From NCBI GenBank assembly GCA_038373885.1, contig JAWZYV010013533.1, positions 1 to 64,000 on the forward strand: DNA of 64,000 bases, in the 5' to 3' direction. The stretch is from Cheiracanthium punctorium. Lineage: Eukaryota; Arthropoda; Arachnida; Araneae; Cheiracanthiidae. Below the pieces are notes generated by a model that saw nothing but the letters and a program-made list of their open reading frames with translations, did no database searches and was not told the origin of the DNA. Below are positions 48,201 through 60,299 of this stretch, piece after piece. Position numbers and translations under genes: made by a program. Each line of letters opens with the position of its first letter. Position 1 is the first letter of the stretch.

Positions 48201-49223
48201 ATGAAATAAAAATAATGCATTATTATGGTGACCCTGTAGGCAGAAAGTTCAGATTAAAAAATGAACTCTCAATTTTGAAAAGTCGAACAGAAACAAGTCC
48301 ACATTCTTCACTCTGGATAAGTGATTATGCATATGAATGTTAGACCAAATGATTCACCAAGTTTGTTGATTACAAACTGATTACAAAATGCCTAGGACTA
48401 AGAAAGGAACAGTAAAATAAGTAAATAATTAAACACTTTTATTTTAGAAGGAGCTAAACATAATAAGAAATATTTTTTCTCTTATATCAGTGAGCATTAA
48501 TTTAATTTTTTGTGATTAAAAATAAAAATGTGTGGCTCCAATAGCATATTTCGCATCTATAATACGTTGCTATAAAAGAAAACTATTTCATTTATTTTAG
48601 TTCACTTTTAAAGGAAAAGAGTGTTTTTTTTATTATTATTGATTTTTTTAGATTTCGAAAACGTCAAGTATGAGAAAGAGCTTCAAAAAGTTTTCTTTTT
48701 CTACTATGAATGACAATTTTTAAGCTTAAAAAATTTAATAAACGTAACTTAAATACATAATTGAACAGAAAACAAACTTCCCATTCCATGGGATCACCCT
48801 TTATATTATTGCAATAAAACTTCATTCTGCATGAAAAATAGAAGAAATGCAAGCAGTTAAGGGATTGGGGACATTTCATATGTTTGTTGCTCAGTAATAA
48901 AAAACTGAACGAAGCATCGAATAAATAAATTGAAGGAAGAGGGTATACCGTAAACAAAAGATTACCCGTACAAAAAGAGAAAAATAATATTGATTAGACG
49001 GAATCTGGGGCACACATCATCCTCTTGTTATGCAAGAGACACTCTTAACTCTTTCAAGTGCTTTTTATTTCAGCGCTTTCAGTGACAGTCGAAATTTATA
49101 TATAGAATATAGTTCAATGGCTCCAACCCTGATAAAGTTCAGCCGTTGCCATCGATCCATTTAACTACCAACAACATGGCGGTCGATCGAATCATCCATC
49201 TGGCGTCACAGAGCTAGAGAAGT

Positions 49224-49259
<36 letters not shown>

Positions 49260-52200
49260 CTACTTTAGAAATTCAGATCAGGAAAGTTCGTCAAATAAAG
49301 AGTAGCTTTCAGAAATGACAATTTTTTACAAGGGACTGTGTACATTTTAAAATACCAAATTTAATTTTTATACGGTCCTTCCTTTCCTGTCCCCTATATT
49401 TGGGGAAATATTGCTCTGTGTCTAAGAAGGCAAATTAAAAAATACCATATCTCTGAGTGGAATAGTTTCCGAGATACAGCAATTTGAAAATTTTGGCATT
49501 TGTCGTCAAGTACTAAGAGAATGTCTTAAAGCTGGGAAAAATGAAATTATATTTCAACTGACATTAATTTATGCTAGTGATCCTTTTGACAGCTACATTT
49601 GACTCCCGAAAATCCTATTTTAGCTAGAATTTTCCTATAATGCATGTTTATCAATTTCTAGAAAAGGCAACCCACACAAATGTCTCTGTCATTACACTTT
49701 AAAAATCCTTATCTAGAAGGGTGACATAATTAGTGGATGATCCTCTAAAAAACTAAATTATCGATAATTTTATAATACAGTACTTATCAGGTCAGGTTAA
49801 ACTAAACCTTTTAATTTCATATGTTTGAATGCGTTTAACTGCCATTTTCCAATAAAGGGATCATCATTTAACTTTCATCAGCTCGCAGTTCGTCCCCTTA
49901 AGTGAAGATTGGTTCGCCTGTAAACGGACGCCAAAACAGCAGGTAAAGTGGTGTAACTCGTCATTTTTAACATTAAATATCTCACTAACTGTTTCACTTA
50001 GTGACATAGAAATATTTAAATTAATTATCTAAGAGCAGCATTTTTCTAAATATAAGTGATAGGGGAAAAAAGGGACGTGTAAAAGTTAAATTTTGTATTT
50101 TTATACGTATACGGTCCTTTAAAAAAATAAATAAAAATACCTTATCTGAAAGCTACTCTTTATTTGACGAACTTTTCTAATTGAAAGCATGTTTCGATCA
50201 CTTACTGTTTAAAAGATAATCCATTTAATGTCTATTTCTAATCACCCGGTGTAGATAGATTTATGCATATACTCATTTTCACATTCTGCTCTTTAAAAAA
50301 AAAAAAAAAAAGTTCCACGCCGCTGCGCGAATAGTTTCTGTCAACTCCTTGTGTGTGGGGGGGGGGGGAACAGATTGACGAAGAAATACTTTATTTATTT
50401 ATTTATTTATTTTACTATTATGTTTCTTTTAATTGTATTAGGGGTCTTAGATTAGAAGAAGACTGAATCATCGAATGTAAGAATTATCTTAACACCAAAA
50501 TTTTGTGAAAAAAAACATAGTAAAAGAAAAGTTTGCTTTGCTACCATTTTTTAGAGCAAGCTCCGTGATATAAAAACTATTGAATATTAACTGTTAAAAA
50601 ATAGTTAGTGAATTTATGATCTTATTTTTCTAGTGAGTGCGAACCAAAGTTTTCAATACTTACGAAATGCATTGCAAGCACATTGTAAAAAAATAAAATA
50701 TAAAAAAAAATAAAAATATTGCGTCGCATTAAAATGATATCAAAATAAATCCCAAATTTCAAAATATGGGTAATTAAATGATTAACATACAATAATAACG
50801 ACAGATTACGAAAAGAAAAAAGTATGAAAAATAATTTCATCAATTTTGTTTCGTTTCTAGGTTCGATGGATTAATCAGTTTACTCTCCAAAATATGCTAA
50901 AATGAATTTGGAATGTAAATTATTTCTGATGAATTTAAAAAAAAAAAACGCTAAAAATCAGCTTCTAAGTTTTTAAACTTCACATTTCAGTGTTCAATAG
51001 TTCAATCAAAATTTGAAAGACATTATCATGAAGGATATATTCGAAATCCTTTCCCCTAAACAATAACAATATTGTAAAACAATATTGCGCACTGAAAAAT
51101 ATGTTTTGTTGAATCAAAAATATTTTGTCATATCAAAAAAATTATCCGGCGACAACGGAAAAAGACAATAATATACGAAACGAAATGCGACAAAATTATA
51201 GCGACAACGAAATTATTGTTGAATAAACAAAATAATTTTGTTAAAATTATTTGGTTATTTCAACAAAACATTCGGTCAATTGAACTGAACAATTTGATTT
51301 AAACAATCAAATGTTCTGTTAGTTTAAGAAAACTATTTGTTTAAATGGTTTACTGCAGCGGTTCTCAACCATTTAACCTTCGCGCCCCCCTAACAAAGGC
51401 TAACTTACGGTGGCGCCCCCCCCCTCACATTTTTTAGCATACATTCAGTTTTTTAATCTTTAACAAGGAACATTTAGTCGAACATTTAGTCGTAATTTTC
51501 TACAAAATAATGTTATCAGTAAAGTTTGAATGAACATTTTAAGTGAAAATGGATATATTTTTAAGTAAAAATGAGAATAAATAAGATGATTTTTTTAAAA
51601 ACATGTATCACTACTTGCTCTTTGGTTTTTCTCGCGCCCCCCCCCTGAAAAACGCTCTGTGTCCCCCTTGGGGGTCGCGCCCCACAGGTTGAGAAACGCT
51701 GGTTTACTGGGTTAAAATCACCTAAATTATTTATTTCAATTCACAAAATTTCTTTGTTAACTGGTGTTTATTTTGTTGATTTTATTGTTAAATTTTTTAA
51801 CCCACATACAGTTGACTGAAAGTTTCAGAGATAAGACTAATTAATTTATGTATTATCAAAATTCACATTTTTATTTTAGTGTAGTGCTAAAATGATATCT
51901 ATATCTATAACCTATCTAAGTGAAAGGTTTATGAGTAATAAAACAATGCAGAATATGGTCAATTTTATTATTTCAATACACTTCCTCTCATTTTAAAATT
52001 TTATTACTTATTTAATAATAAACTTAAAAATATACCTATACAAAAGCATAATTCTTAATATTTTTGTCAATATACGGGGTTTCAAACACACCACTGTTGA
52101 AGAGAACGTATACTACGGATTAATGAAAATGCAACACATAGCATTTCTTCCACCGTTAAGATATATGGTGCTTATCCCTGAATTGCTCTTGAAAAAATAC

Positions 52201-54657
52201 TTGATTGTTTAAAATTGTGCAAAATATCATTAACATTTTATTTTCGAACATTTTTCGAAACCTAATGGATAGATGTTTCAGAAAGTAATGCATTTTCTTT
52301 TACATAAAATTCCAATCGAGTTTTTACTGACAAAACAGTTGCGAATAAACTGTGGATTCATACTTGTTACACTTTAAGGAAATAATTTCATATATAAATA
52401 GATTTTTTTCTTTCAAACAAGGTATGAGTTTAAAAAAAAAAAGAAAAATAAAAAAAAGATGGCCGCCCACCCTCCTTCAAGGGCGAATTTCAAAAGGTTC
52501 TGAAATTAATTTTTAGATATTCGTATATGTATTTGATTTTACACAAAGTATTTTATGAATATTTCTTCTCTTTAATTCACTTTTTTTCTCATTTACATAG
52601 TGTATATTCTCTGAATCCTTATTGTTTAATTTTGCATTAGTGTATTCATATTAACTTCTAAACTAACGTTTTCTGTGCTCTTTTCAGTAGGTTAGCAATT
52701 CAATAAGTTTGGGGGGCACAGTATATTTCTGTCAATGCTGGAACCTTAAAAAGACATAATATTGTGTTGGTCTGAGGTTACTTTCTCCCCTCTTCTAAGG
52801 GTAAGGGGAGGGCTCAAGCCCCCTAATCCCCCCCTTTTGAATAATTGCGTTTAGGCTCTTTTGAATAACTGTGTTTTCGCTGTGTCTGTATCAAACAAAA
52901 CTTTTGTTAAATCTACAATAATAATAGTGTTAACATAACATGAATACTATTGAAAGTGTAATCATGTCATAACTGTTAATTTTCTATATGCTCTTCTTTC
53001 GGAGCGGGTTTCCCCGTCCCAGCCAATCTAAACTGAAGCTTATAAACTAAATTAGGAGGTTGACTTATAAAATCCAAAGAGGTCAGCTGTCAACTTTTCC
53101 CAAAACTTTTTCTTTGATATAGAGAGGATTATATAAAAAGAACGCTTCCTGCCCCTCACATAATTTACTAACTTTTAAAAATCTTCTTTTATCGAGCACC
53201 TACGTAACACCTCACATGCATGCCAAATTTCTTAATATTAGCTTTAGCAGTTCCTGCTTGGCGAAATTTTAACATATAAAAAAGACATTACTTTTTCCGG
53301 TATCCCTAATATAACTACAATTTCTTCCCTCTAAGCGATAGATAATACATATGCAGTTGTGGGAAATCGTGGAAATCATTTTAGATTTTATACTGTAGCC
53401 AAATTGTTTATCATAAACAGAAAAGTGCATTGCATTTCTATTGGTCTTTCAGTTTCAAAATATATTTTTTAATACATAAACCGTCGATGTAACCCAGCTT
53501 TTGCATGTAAAAAAATGAATAATAGTGGCTATGAGGCAAGTGTGTGTGTGTGTGTAGCACGCAGACACTATGACTGTGTGAATAGTGCGTGTATTTGATA
53601 ACTGTAGGTTAACAGTAACTTATTAAATGGAGTTGAATATAATTTTTTAATTTTTGTACGATTTTTAGAGCGGCGGTAAGGTATGTATAGTGACATTTTA
53701 GAAAATTTGTCTGTGTGAAATTAAATTCAGTGAATGAAACATCCATAGACATAAAAATTTAAACTAAATTGAAAACTCCTGAAAGTTTATTTATGAAAGG
53801 AGATGGTAGACAAGCACATTTCCAACGGAAGGGGGATTAAAGAGTGCTAAAATGATATATATATATGCTTTCAGACAAACCAAATTTGCTGACCTCTTTG
53901 TAATTTACCATTGACGGGTTTGATTTCTCTATACTTTGTTATTGGGAACAAAAATGCAAGGTTACGTTCTCTCAATTACAGCTTTTCGGTCGGACTAGCA
54001 GAAGATTCAGTAAACTTGTTTGCCTTAAAAAAATATTTAGTTATTTGAAGTCTAGATATATTTTAATTAAACATTAATTTTACCTGAAAAAGCGCATCCA
54101 TATCTTGCCATAAACACTTGGGATTGAATCGATTCCAACAACAGAGGTAAACATAACAAAATTCCTGCCACCCAAAATGTAGCTATAGCAACTGCTTGTT
54201 TCTTCAGCGTCCAAAAGCTCTGAAACTCATAGGGGTTTCTCATTAATATCATACTTTGCAAACTCATCATAGAAAGACCGAAAGTTATTTCCATAGTCAC
54301 AGTCTGCACGGAGAAGGAACTGATAACACACCCAACATCGCCTATATGCCAGGTATCAGTGGCCACGCACAAAAGAGCGATAGTCATATTAACAGTCGTT
54401 TCTACTAAAAATGTAAAGCTAAGATTTGCTAGGAGAATGTTAAAACTTTCTCCTCGAAGGGTGTAGCTTGAAAGTATGGTAACAAGCAGGCACGTATTAA
54501 CACAAAGCGACACGAAAAACAGTATCCCAAGAAGAGCCAACTCCGCTGTTTCCAGTGCAGGATCTGGTTGGTTGTACGTACCATTGGGGCTAAGGACCAG
54601 GACGACTTTAAACTGTACATTTTGGGTTTCATTTCGGATAGGACTGGGCGACGACAT
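43937..54657 (-). CDS. Divergent rhodopsin-like seven-transmembrane receptor (2 coding exons)
   Basis: The model joins 54657-54084 and 45213-43937 through an 8.9 kb intron (donor cag|gtaaaa, acceptor tttcag, phase 1) and gives 616 aa. The start is supported by an in-frame TGA three codons upstream. The N-terminus has sequons at N9 and N25. Seven hydrophobic segments are visible (about 38-63, 73-99, 108-138, 154-176, 195-222, 254-279, 298-320), then a ~295-residue tail starting KIRKDIRYKF...CC (333-334, possible palmitoylation). Kept: N54 (1.50), C110 (3.25), W162 (4.50) and C188 in loop 2. Missing: acidic 2.50 (S80), DRY (Q134-S135-M136), the CWxP Trp (M269-E-F-P) and NPxxY in TM7. The ligand and G-protein coupling are unknown, and I do not recognise an orthologue group. 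Confidence 0.83.
44096..44167 (-). repeat. 27-bp in-frame tandem repeat in the receptor tail
   Basis: Units of 27 bp encode KIPMLVQPP, KIPLRVQPP and KIPLRV. The repeats are nearly identical, so the array may vary in copy number between individuals. Confidence 0.85.
49226..49257. repeat. (TA)n microsatellite
   Basis: About 16 TA dinucleotides at the left edge of the foldback MITE. Confidence 0.88.
49258..50251. mobile_element. Mariner/Tc1-like foldback MITE, ~1 kb
   Basis: The block 'gaaaagttcgtcaaataaag...tagctttcag' at 50145-50183 is the inverse of 49281-49315. The right terminus, read inward, is acaccgggtgattagaaata, next to TA at 50252-50253. The left terminus is blurred by the TA microsatellite. 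No transposase frame survives. Confidence 0.62.
51087..51850. repeat. AT-rich MITE-like repeat (cactgaaaaat end)
   Basis: It starts 'cactgaaaaatatgttttgttgaatc' and contains many degenerate aataaacaaa/ttggttaa phrases like those at 18840-19260. It is interrupted by a hAT element at 51356-51701. The right boundary is uncertain. Confidence 0.55.
51356..51701. mobile_element. Charlie-type hAT MITE, 346 bp, perfect TSD
   Basis: The ends are CAGCGGTTCTCAACC and, read inward from the right, CAGCGTTTCTCAACC. A perfect 8-bp duplication, gtttactg, flanks it at 51348-51355 and 51702-51709. CAG(T/C)GGTTCTCAACC is the well-known end of Charlie-like hAT elements. The interior has C-runs (cgcgcccccc) near both ends and no ORF. 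Confidence 0.9.
53541..53556. repeat. Short (GT)n microsatellite
   Basis: About eight GT repeats in the receptor intron. Confidence 0.8.
54084..54657 (-). CDS. Receptor gene exon 1 (N-terminus, TM1-TM4)
   Basis: It encodes MSSPSPIRNETQ... with two N-glycosylation sites, TM1 to TM4 and loop 2 up to the conserved Cys (YGCAFS). The donor is cag|gtaaaa at 54083-54082. The start ATG is preceded in frame by GTT, GAT and the stop TGA. No TATA box is evident in the immediate upstream ~150 bp. Confidence 0.86.
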
Positions 54658-54666
54658 AACATCTCA

Positions 54667-57600
54667 TAAAAACTCACAAAGCAAGACGATCGCTCCAGAG
54701 TCGAACGGCCGAATCTTGAAATTTTTGTCTGTGACACAGGCACCTGTAGCTATAGGAGCGGGAAAATCAATAGACACGCAAGTTTACGTCTAAACACGCA
54801 AACAAAAATCGAACTGGCAGTCACATCAACGCACACAAATTCAAAAGAGAAGTTTTCTCGCCAATAAGCATGAAACTGAAAAATGGGAATAATCTATAAA
54901 TCGAATCTAGTATATCATGTAACTGGAGAAATCGGTGCTATTTTGAACCGTTCTCTGTTTCGTATTTTAATTCTTTACTTTCCTACATTTTACATTGCAG
55001 CTTATCACATATTCTTATATGTCGAAGCCACGGGTAGTTTTTAGTTTTCATTCAGAGCCCATTTTGTTTTAATTTCCACTTGTTCTATTTTATTAATGAA
55101 TAATTAACTTAGTTTCAGAGCGAAAAAAACTGAAAACAATTTAATTCAGTTTTCTGCGTACACTTGTGTCATAGTGACTAATCAGCATTATCTTGATAAT
55201 CACTAACTTATGCCATGTAAAATTAACCGATTGATAACTTTTGATACTATGAAGTAGTTAATTTTCTTCTAATTCTGTATACAGTGGATTTTATATGTTA
55301 ATCCTTTACACAGTATTATTATTTGTATTTTATGCACAAGGTATGAAACGGGCCTACCCGAGCTTATTTGATGCGAACTCACGTCCTGTGATTTATGATT
55401 AATTATGACCTATGGGCTTGGATACATTTAGTTTGAAGAAAATGTTTTATTAATGTATTCTAATTACAAAGTGCTTGAGAAACAAATATATTAAATTTGT
55501 TCTTACATGAATTTTCAATTATTTCTCAGTTGACGATATTGAAACTACTGAAATTGAAAAATGATTTAAATGTTAAAAGCATCATAAATAATAAAATACA
55601 CGGAATGCTAGCTACAGACGCACTATTTACTTTACTGTATTAAAATAAATAAATATATAAATATAGTCATAATTAATAACTGCAATTTCACGCTTCTTCC
55701 GGGCTCTGGGCCAAGGCGGAGTGATTTATAATTTATGTCGATTTTTTTATTCTCAAGAAGGTCGGGGTCTTGTTTTGCTCATGTCCGTTTAAAAATGTTT
55801 CATAAGTAAATATACTATTAAAATAAAATAAATAACAGGAATCGAATGCGTTTGCAACTATCTAGATATCTTAGGATAGTGGTTTAACACCTAGGACACT
55901 TTTGATTTAGTTTTATTTGACTTACAATTAGTACTAAGCTATATTTGTTGTCATATGATCTGTAGTTAGTAGAAGATTAAACATCTATAAGGGTCACCCA
56001 AATGAAAGGGGCAGCACAGTTGGTTTGAGAAATGGTTTAATGGTAATATAAATTAGTATATAAAAGAAAGAAGTGACAGAGGGCTAACAGGTAAGCTAGA
56101 CAAAGACACCTTGTTGGTTGAAACAAGTGTCCAAGCAATCAACTAGATGATGGATACCTGGGTGAAGGAGCTCGGGGAAAAGGGCAACCTTTCATGCAGT
56201 ATTGTGTGCACACTCCCTTTGCTGATAGACATTTCCTCCGCTGTTTCGCAAGTGGTGATTCACCGATTCATTTTCAAGAGGCGATCATGCACAATGTGTA
56301 TTCTATGGAGTGAATGTTATGCAGATCGGTATTCCGATGGTGTAGGGATTTTCGTATTGGAGAAAGCAACCATTCAGGATGCATTCACATGCATGTATAT
56401 GGTATACCATTTTATTGCCTGTTTTAATACGCAATGCCAATTGCATGAAAATTCAAAGGAATTATGTTTAGGGGATAAAAATTTAATTTTATAGATGTTA
56501 GGACATAAAAATTAACGCTTTTCTGAATTCTTACTTAGTACGCAAAATTTTTAATACAATAATCATTTGAAACTAAGTGTTAAAAGCAAAACCTGCGTTT
56601 TTAATGTGATTCTCATTCTCAAAGATACTAAATGTCTGAAAAGTTCTAGAATAATGAAATTTGTAAGATTTAAATTTGAAGTTCACGATTTTTTTAATTT
56701 AAAATTTTGCACAACTTAACGTAATATGTTCATTCTAAGAACTTTAAGTTGGGAAACTGTTTAGTTTATGTAATTGAGATGAACTCTCAACAGTATTTTA
56801 AGTCTAAGTTTTGAAAGACAAAACTAATAGGCTGAAGGTGCAACCATATTTTACTGATTAACTGAGTTTTTAAAACTACTTGACGTTATGCACTCTTTGC
56901 TTGTATTGTACAACCTTAATACAATTTTCGATCGGTTTGCTTATATTTGTGTCTGTATAAAGTGATCAAACTCATTACGAAGATTTTTGTAGTTTGTTGC
57001 GTTTATCATTTGAGTACTTCTGAGAATCAATATTGAAATTTATAAAATAAAATTCTTAACTTGTAATCCGTTGTCTAGTTATTGCGCACCTGTGTGCAAT
57101 AGTTCTTCGCCCAATTTAATAAAAGTAGTTTGCCAATCAGATGAAGAAATCTTATTTACAAAGTTTACTCAGTTTTATACTTTATTCCTCGACCTGGTTT
57201 TAAAAAGCACTTTAATTTTTTGGAAGTGATAAACTAAATCTAGGTTAAGAGAAGCCGGTTTAAAATAATCTGTACTGGAAACTTCGAAATTCTCAACATT
57301 TCGAGAACGTTATCAAAGAGCTCGAATTTATTGAAGTTATACTGATCATTTGCTGCAACAATGACGTGACCCAAATCATGATTTTGAGTTGATAACATTG
57401 GAACAAATGCAATGATGTGAACTTGTTTCTGACTGTGTCATTGCTGAAATTTTAAAATTTACCAGCGGGATGGCGGTTGTATAGCTTTCGCGAACATTAG
57501 TTTCTTACTTTCACGAAACTTCAAGAGAATTAAATGAAATCACGATTGTTGAGTTAATGACGTTGTTGCAGCAAATAAGCGGCATGAATACTTTAAAGTT

Positions 57601-58900
57601 AAAAAGTAATTTTGTAAAACTTACTTAATTTTTATGCAATTTCTTAAATATTTCGTTCGAATATAAGTTAAATACCAGCACAAAAGGAATATCAAAATTT
57701 TATTTGAACGAGGGGTATGTGAAATCTGTAAAATAGACCCAGCTAGTTAAGTTTTAGGACCAATGGATGACTAGATGACAACTCTTACGTTTTTCATATT
57801 GCTCGTTAGCTTCTTGCAACAAAGGTGTAGCTTTTACTCTTATAAAAGCAACTGCAATATACCTCCAATAGTGAGTAAACTTTTGATTTTGAAAAAATAA
57901 GATAGCTATTTTTCACTCTGTTCCTCTATTCAACAGGCAAAATACAAAGCAGCAAGTAATTTCCTTAGCGTTTAATTTATCGTGATGGTTAAATTTTGGG
58001 GCATTAAACTTTTTAATAGAGGCTGGTACCACAAAACAAAAATCGATGTGCCGGATTAAAAGAGTTTAGCTTGCCTTCGAATGATGAGACTGGCAAAAGC
58101 ATCTGGTATGAGCTACCAAGAATGTTATACCAATGATATTGTTGGCAATTCCCCGTGCATAACCTCTACTAGTTAACTGTCCGGAAGAAAAGATGCAGAT
58201 ATAAAATACAATTAGCTCTGAAAATAGGAACAACAAACATGCATTAACTCAAACTTGTTAAAACAAATAAGAATCTGCGTTACTTACTAAAAAATGTCTT
58301 CATGACTATGCGTTATAAGAACGAAAAGTATTATAAACGAAAAAGCTGTATTAGTGGAAGACTGACTAAACTTTTGAAATTGTTACCGAAAAAACGACAG
58401 TAAAAGAATTGAAATACTTGGCATTTAATTATAAACAAAAATGTTTTCATTCTCAACGGCATAGTGAATCGGGAAATGAAACGGAGACCAACTGCATTTA
58501 AAATTAAACGAGAAAGAGTAATCTCTAGGAGGCAGAACAAAGGGGGACAATACCCCTTTGTTCTTTTTCCTAGCAATTGTTTTTCAAAGTTAAAAAGAAA
58601 ATATAAGATTTTGAAGGCCCTAAAAATATGTGGATCGTGAGCAATTGTCCCATTTGCCCGTCTGGTAATAAGGCACTGACTACAATACGGACATCTAGTA
58701 TCAATTTCAAATTTTTTCATTCAATCCTATTTTCTTTTCTTTTACTTATGTACGGTAGAAAAGGATTATTTTAGGATCGTATTTTTCAAACCAAGTGTTT
58801 TTCTAAATTTAGACGTTTTGAAATCCCCGATTACCCCAAGTTTAACGGTTTGTTTTTGTGTGCCCCTTTAATCAACGTAATTTTAAAACGCATTACCACT
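54667..58900. other. Upstream of receptor gene; non-coding, no gene seen
   Basis: The first few hundred bases may hold the receptor promoter, but no site can be supported. The rest is AT-rich. The open frames at 56147-56494 (+) and 58331-58720 (-) show no family motifs, splice context or promoter. Confidence 0.45.
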
Positions 58901-59216
58901 CTTCACGTAGAAGTCTCTCACGCACCTACTCCAAATTCAGAAGACTAAATTCTGTCTACTAAGGTAATTGACACTTTAAGAGCAATAATAAGCTCTAATA
59001 ATTACTATTAATTACTAATTACTAAAATATCTAGAAATAAAATTTTTCTTTTCAAAACTTAGATGAACTTTGAAAATTCATGTAAGGTAAAATTTATTAC
59101 AGAATATTGGAAATTTCTATTTTTTCTGTATTTTATATGTTGTCATGGTGGCTACACCAAGAACAAAATTTGGCTCCGGTGATTGACACTTAATGCTCCA
59201 GTAATTGACACCTAAG

Positions 59217-60256
59217 TAGAGGTCTGCGCCGCGCGGAAATTCACGGCGGCAGCGTAACGACCTCAGAAATCCGGCGGCGGCGGCGCGCCGCGGCGTGGGA
59301 AAAATTTTGAAAAAGGGCATAATGAAAATGGGTGTATGCGTACGCCCGATTAGCTGCACGTGGACTCTAGGCCGGGGGCAGGGTGTAGAGATCACGATTG
59401 TGTTCGTGCTCTATTATATTTGTCTTTAATATGCAGTAACGGCAAAATTTATGATATTCTATCAATGGAGTAATTGACTTTTATTTATTTATTAGCAGAA
59501 TTTTCGGGCTCGGTTCCGATTTAAATAATATCGCTCGAGCGGGCTCGAATTAAAAGTCCTCTGGCTCGGGCTTTAAAAAATGAGCCTGAACTCATCTCTA
59601 GTGAGGTGCCCTCAGTGAGGGTCTTTCTAAGGGATCCTAACCCGTATCTGCGCTAAGTTTTGGAAGAAACCACGGAAAACTATGAACGGTTAGGTCGGCG
59701 GACGCGACCTGGTTTTGAACCAGGCACCTTCTCTGTCCCGATTCAGAGATTTATGCGCTCGGCCACTTCTGGGGTTCAGAGTATGAGCTTGCCGTTGTGG
59801 TACACTTTTAAAATATTTCTACTGTAAAGATGAAATAATAGATTTTATCAAAATCGGATAGGTTTATGTTGTTTATATGGCACATACACGATACATTTAG
59901 TTATCAGTGTACGATTGATACATTATTTGCTTTTTAGCGGTTTTTTTTTTCTTCCTCCACAACTTTCTTATGAACCATTCCAAACCTATAATGTTCTTTT
60001 GAGGTCTAATGCAATGTTGCAACAGTTTTTAAAGCAATCAAATTACGCCATTGACTCAAAAAATTTAAATTGTATCTTTACAAATTACTAGCGTTAAGAA
60101 GTGTCCTGAAAAAATAAGCAGTTGAAAGTTTAGGTACATTTTTTAAAAAAGTTCTGAAGCCCATTGTACGCCATGAAAGGAAAAGTCTGCGTTCTTCGCC
60201 GGCGCGCCGGCCTAGACCTCGGCGGCGGCGGCGTCGCGCGGTGGCGCAGACCTCTA
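59217..60256. mobile_element. Complete non-autonomous hAT element, ~1.04 kb
   Basis: The termini are a perfect 14-bp inverted pair: TAGAGGTCTGCGCC at 59217 and its complement ending at 60256. The flanks are cacctaag (59209-59216) and aacctaag (60257-60264), 7 of 8 identical. The subterminal arms are unusually GC-rich (ggcggcggcgg, gcgcgccgg). No transposase frame is present. The interior contains a SINE A and the remains of the 254-bp hAT MITE, and matches the truncated copy at 8785-11742. Confidence 0.88.
59609..59795 (-). mobile_element. SINE A, copy inside the hAT element
   Basis: On the - strand the head 'gtggccgagcgcataaatctc' and B box 'ggttcaaaaccagg' lead to 'cgcgtccgccgacctaaccg' and 'ccttagaaagaccc'. 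The junction gtgaggtg (59601-59608) with the nested hAT MITE matches the flank seen at 11541. Confidence 0.78.
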
Positions 60257-60299
60257 AACCTAAGTAATGACTAAAATGCTGATTTAATTTTTAATGCAA

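Larger units (their letters stand above)
45214..54083 (-). other. Receptor gene intron
   Basis: An 8.9 kb intron. It contains a mariner-type foldback MITE (about 49258-50251), a (TA)n run, the AT-rich repeat at 51087-51850 with a hAT insertion, G- and C-run scraps near 52710-52835 and a (gt)n run near 53540. The open frames at 46224-46439 and 46629-46814 on the opposite strand are not supported as genes. Confidence 0.65.

Noticed and set aside
56147..56494. 115-codon open frame
   Set aside because: No recognised domain, no splice partner or promoter, surrounded by non-coding DNA.
58331..58720. 129-codon open frame beginning with CPYCSQC
   Set aside because: A single CxxC pair is not enough for a zinc-binding domain, and the rest is hydrophobic low-information sequence.
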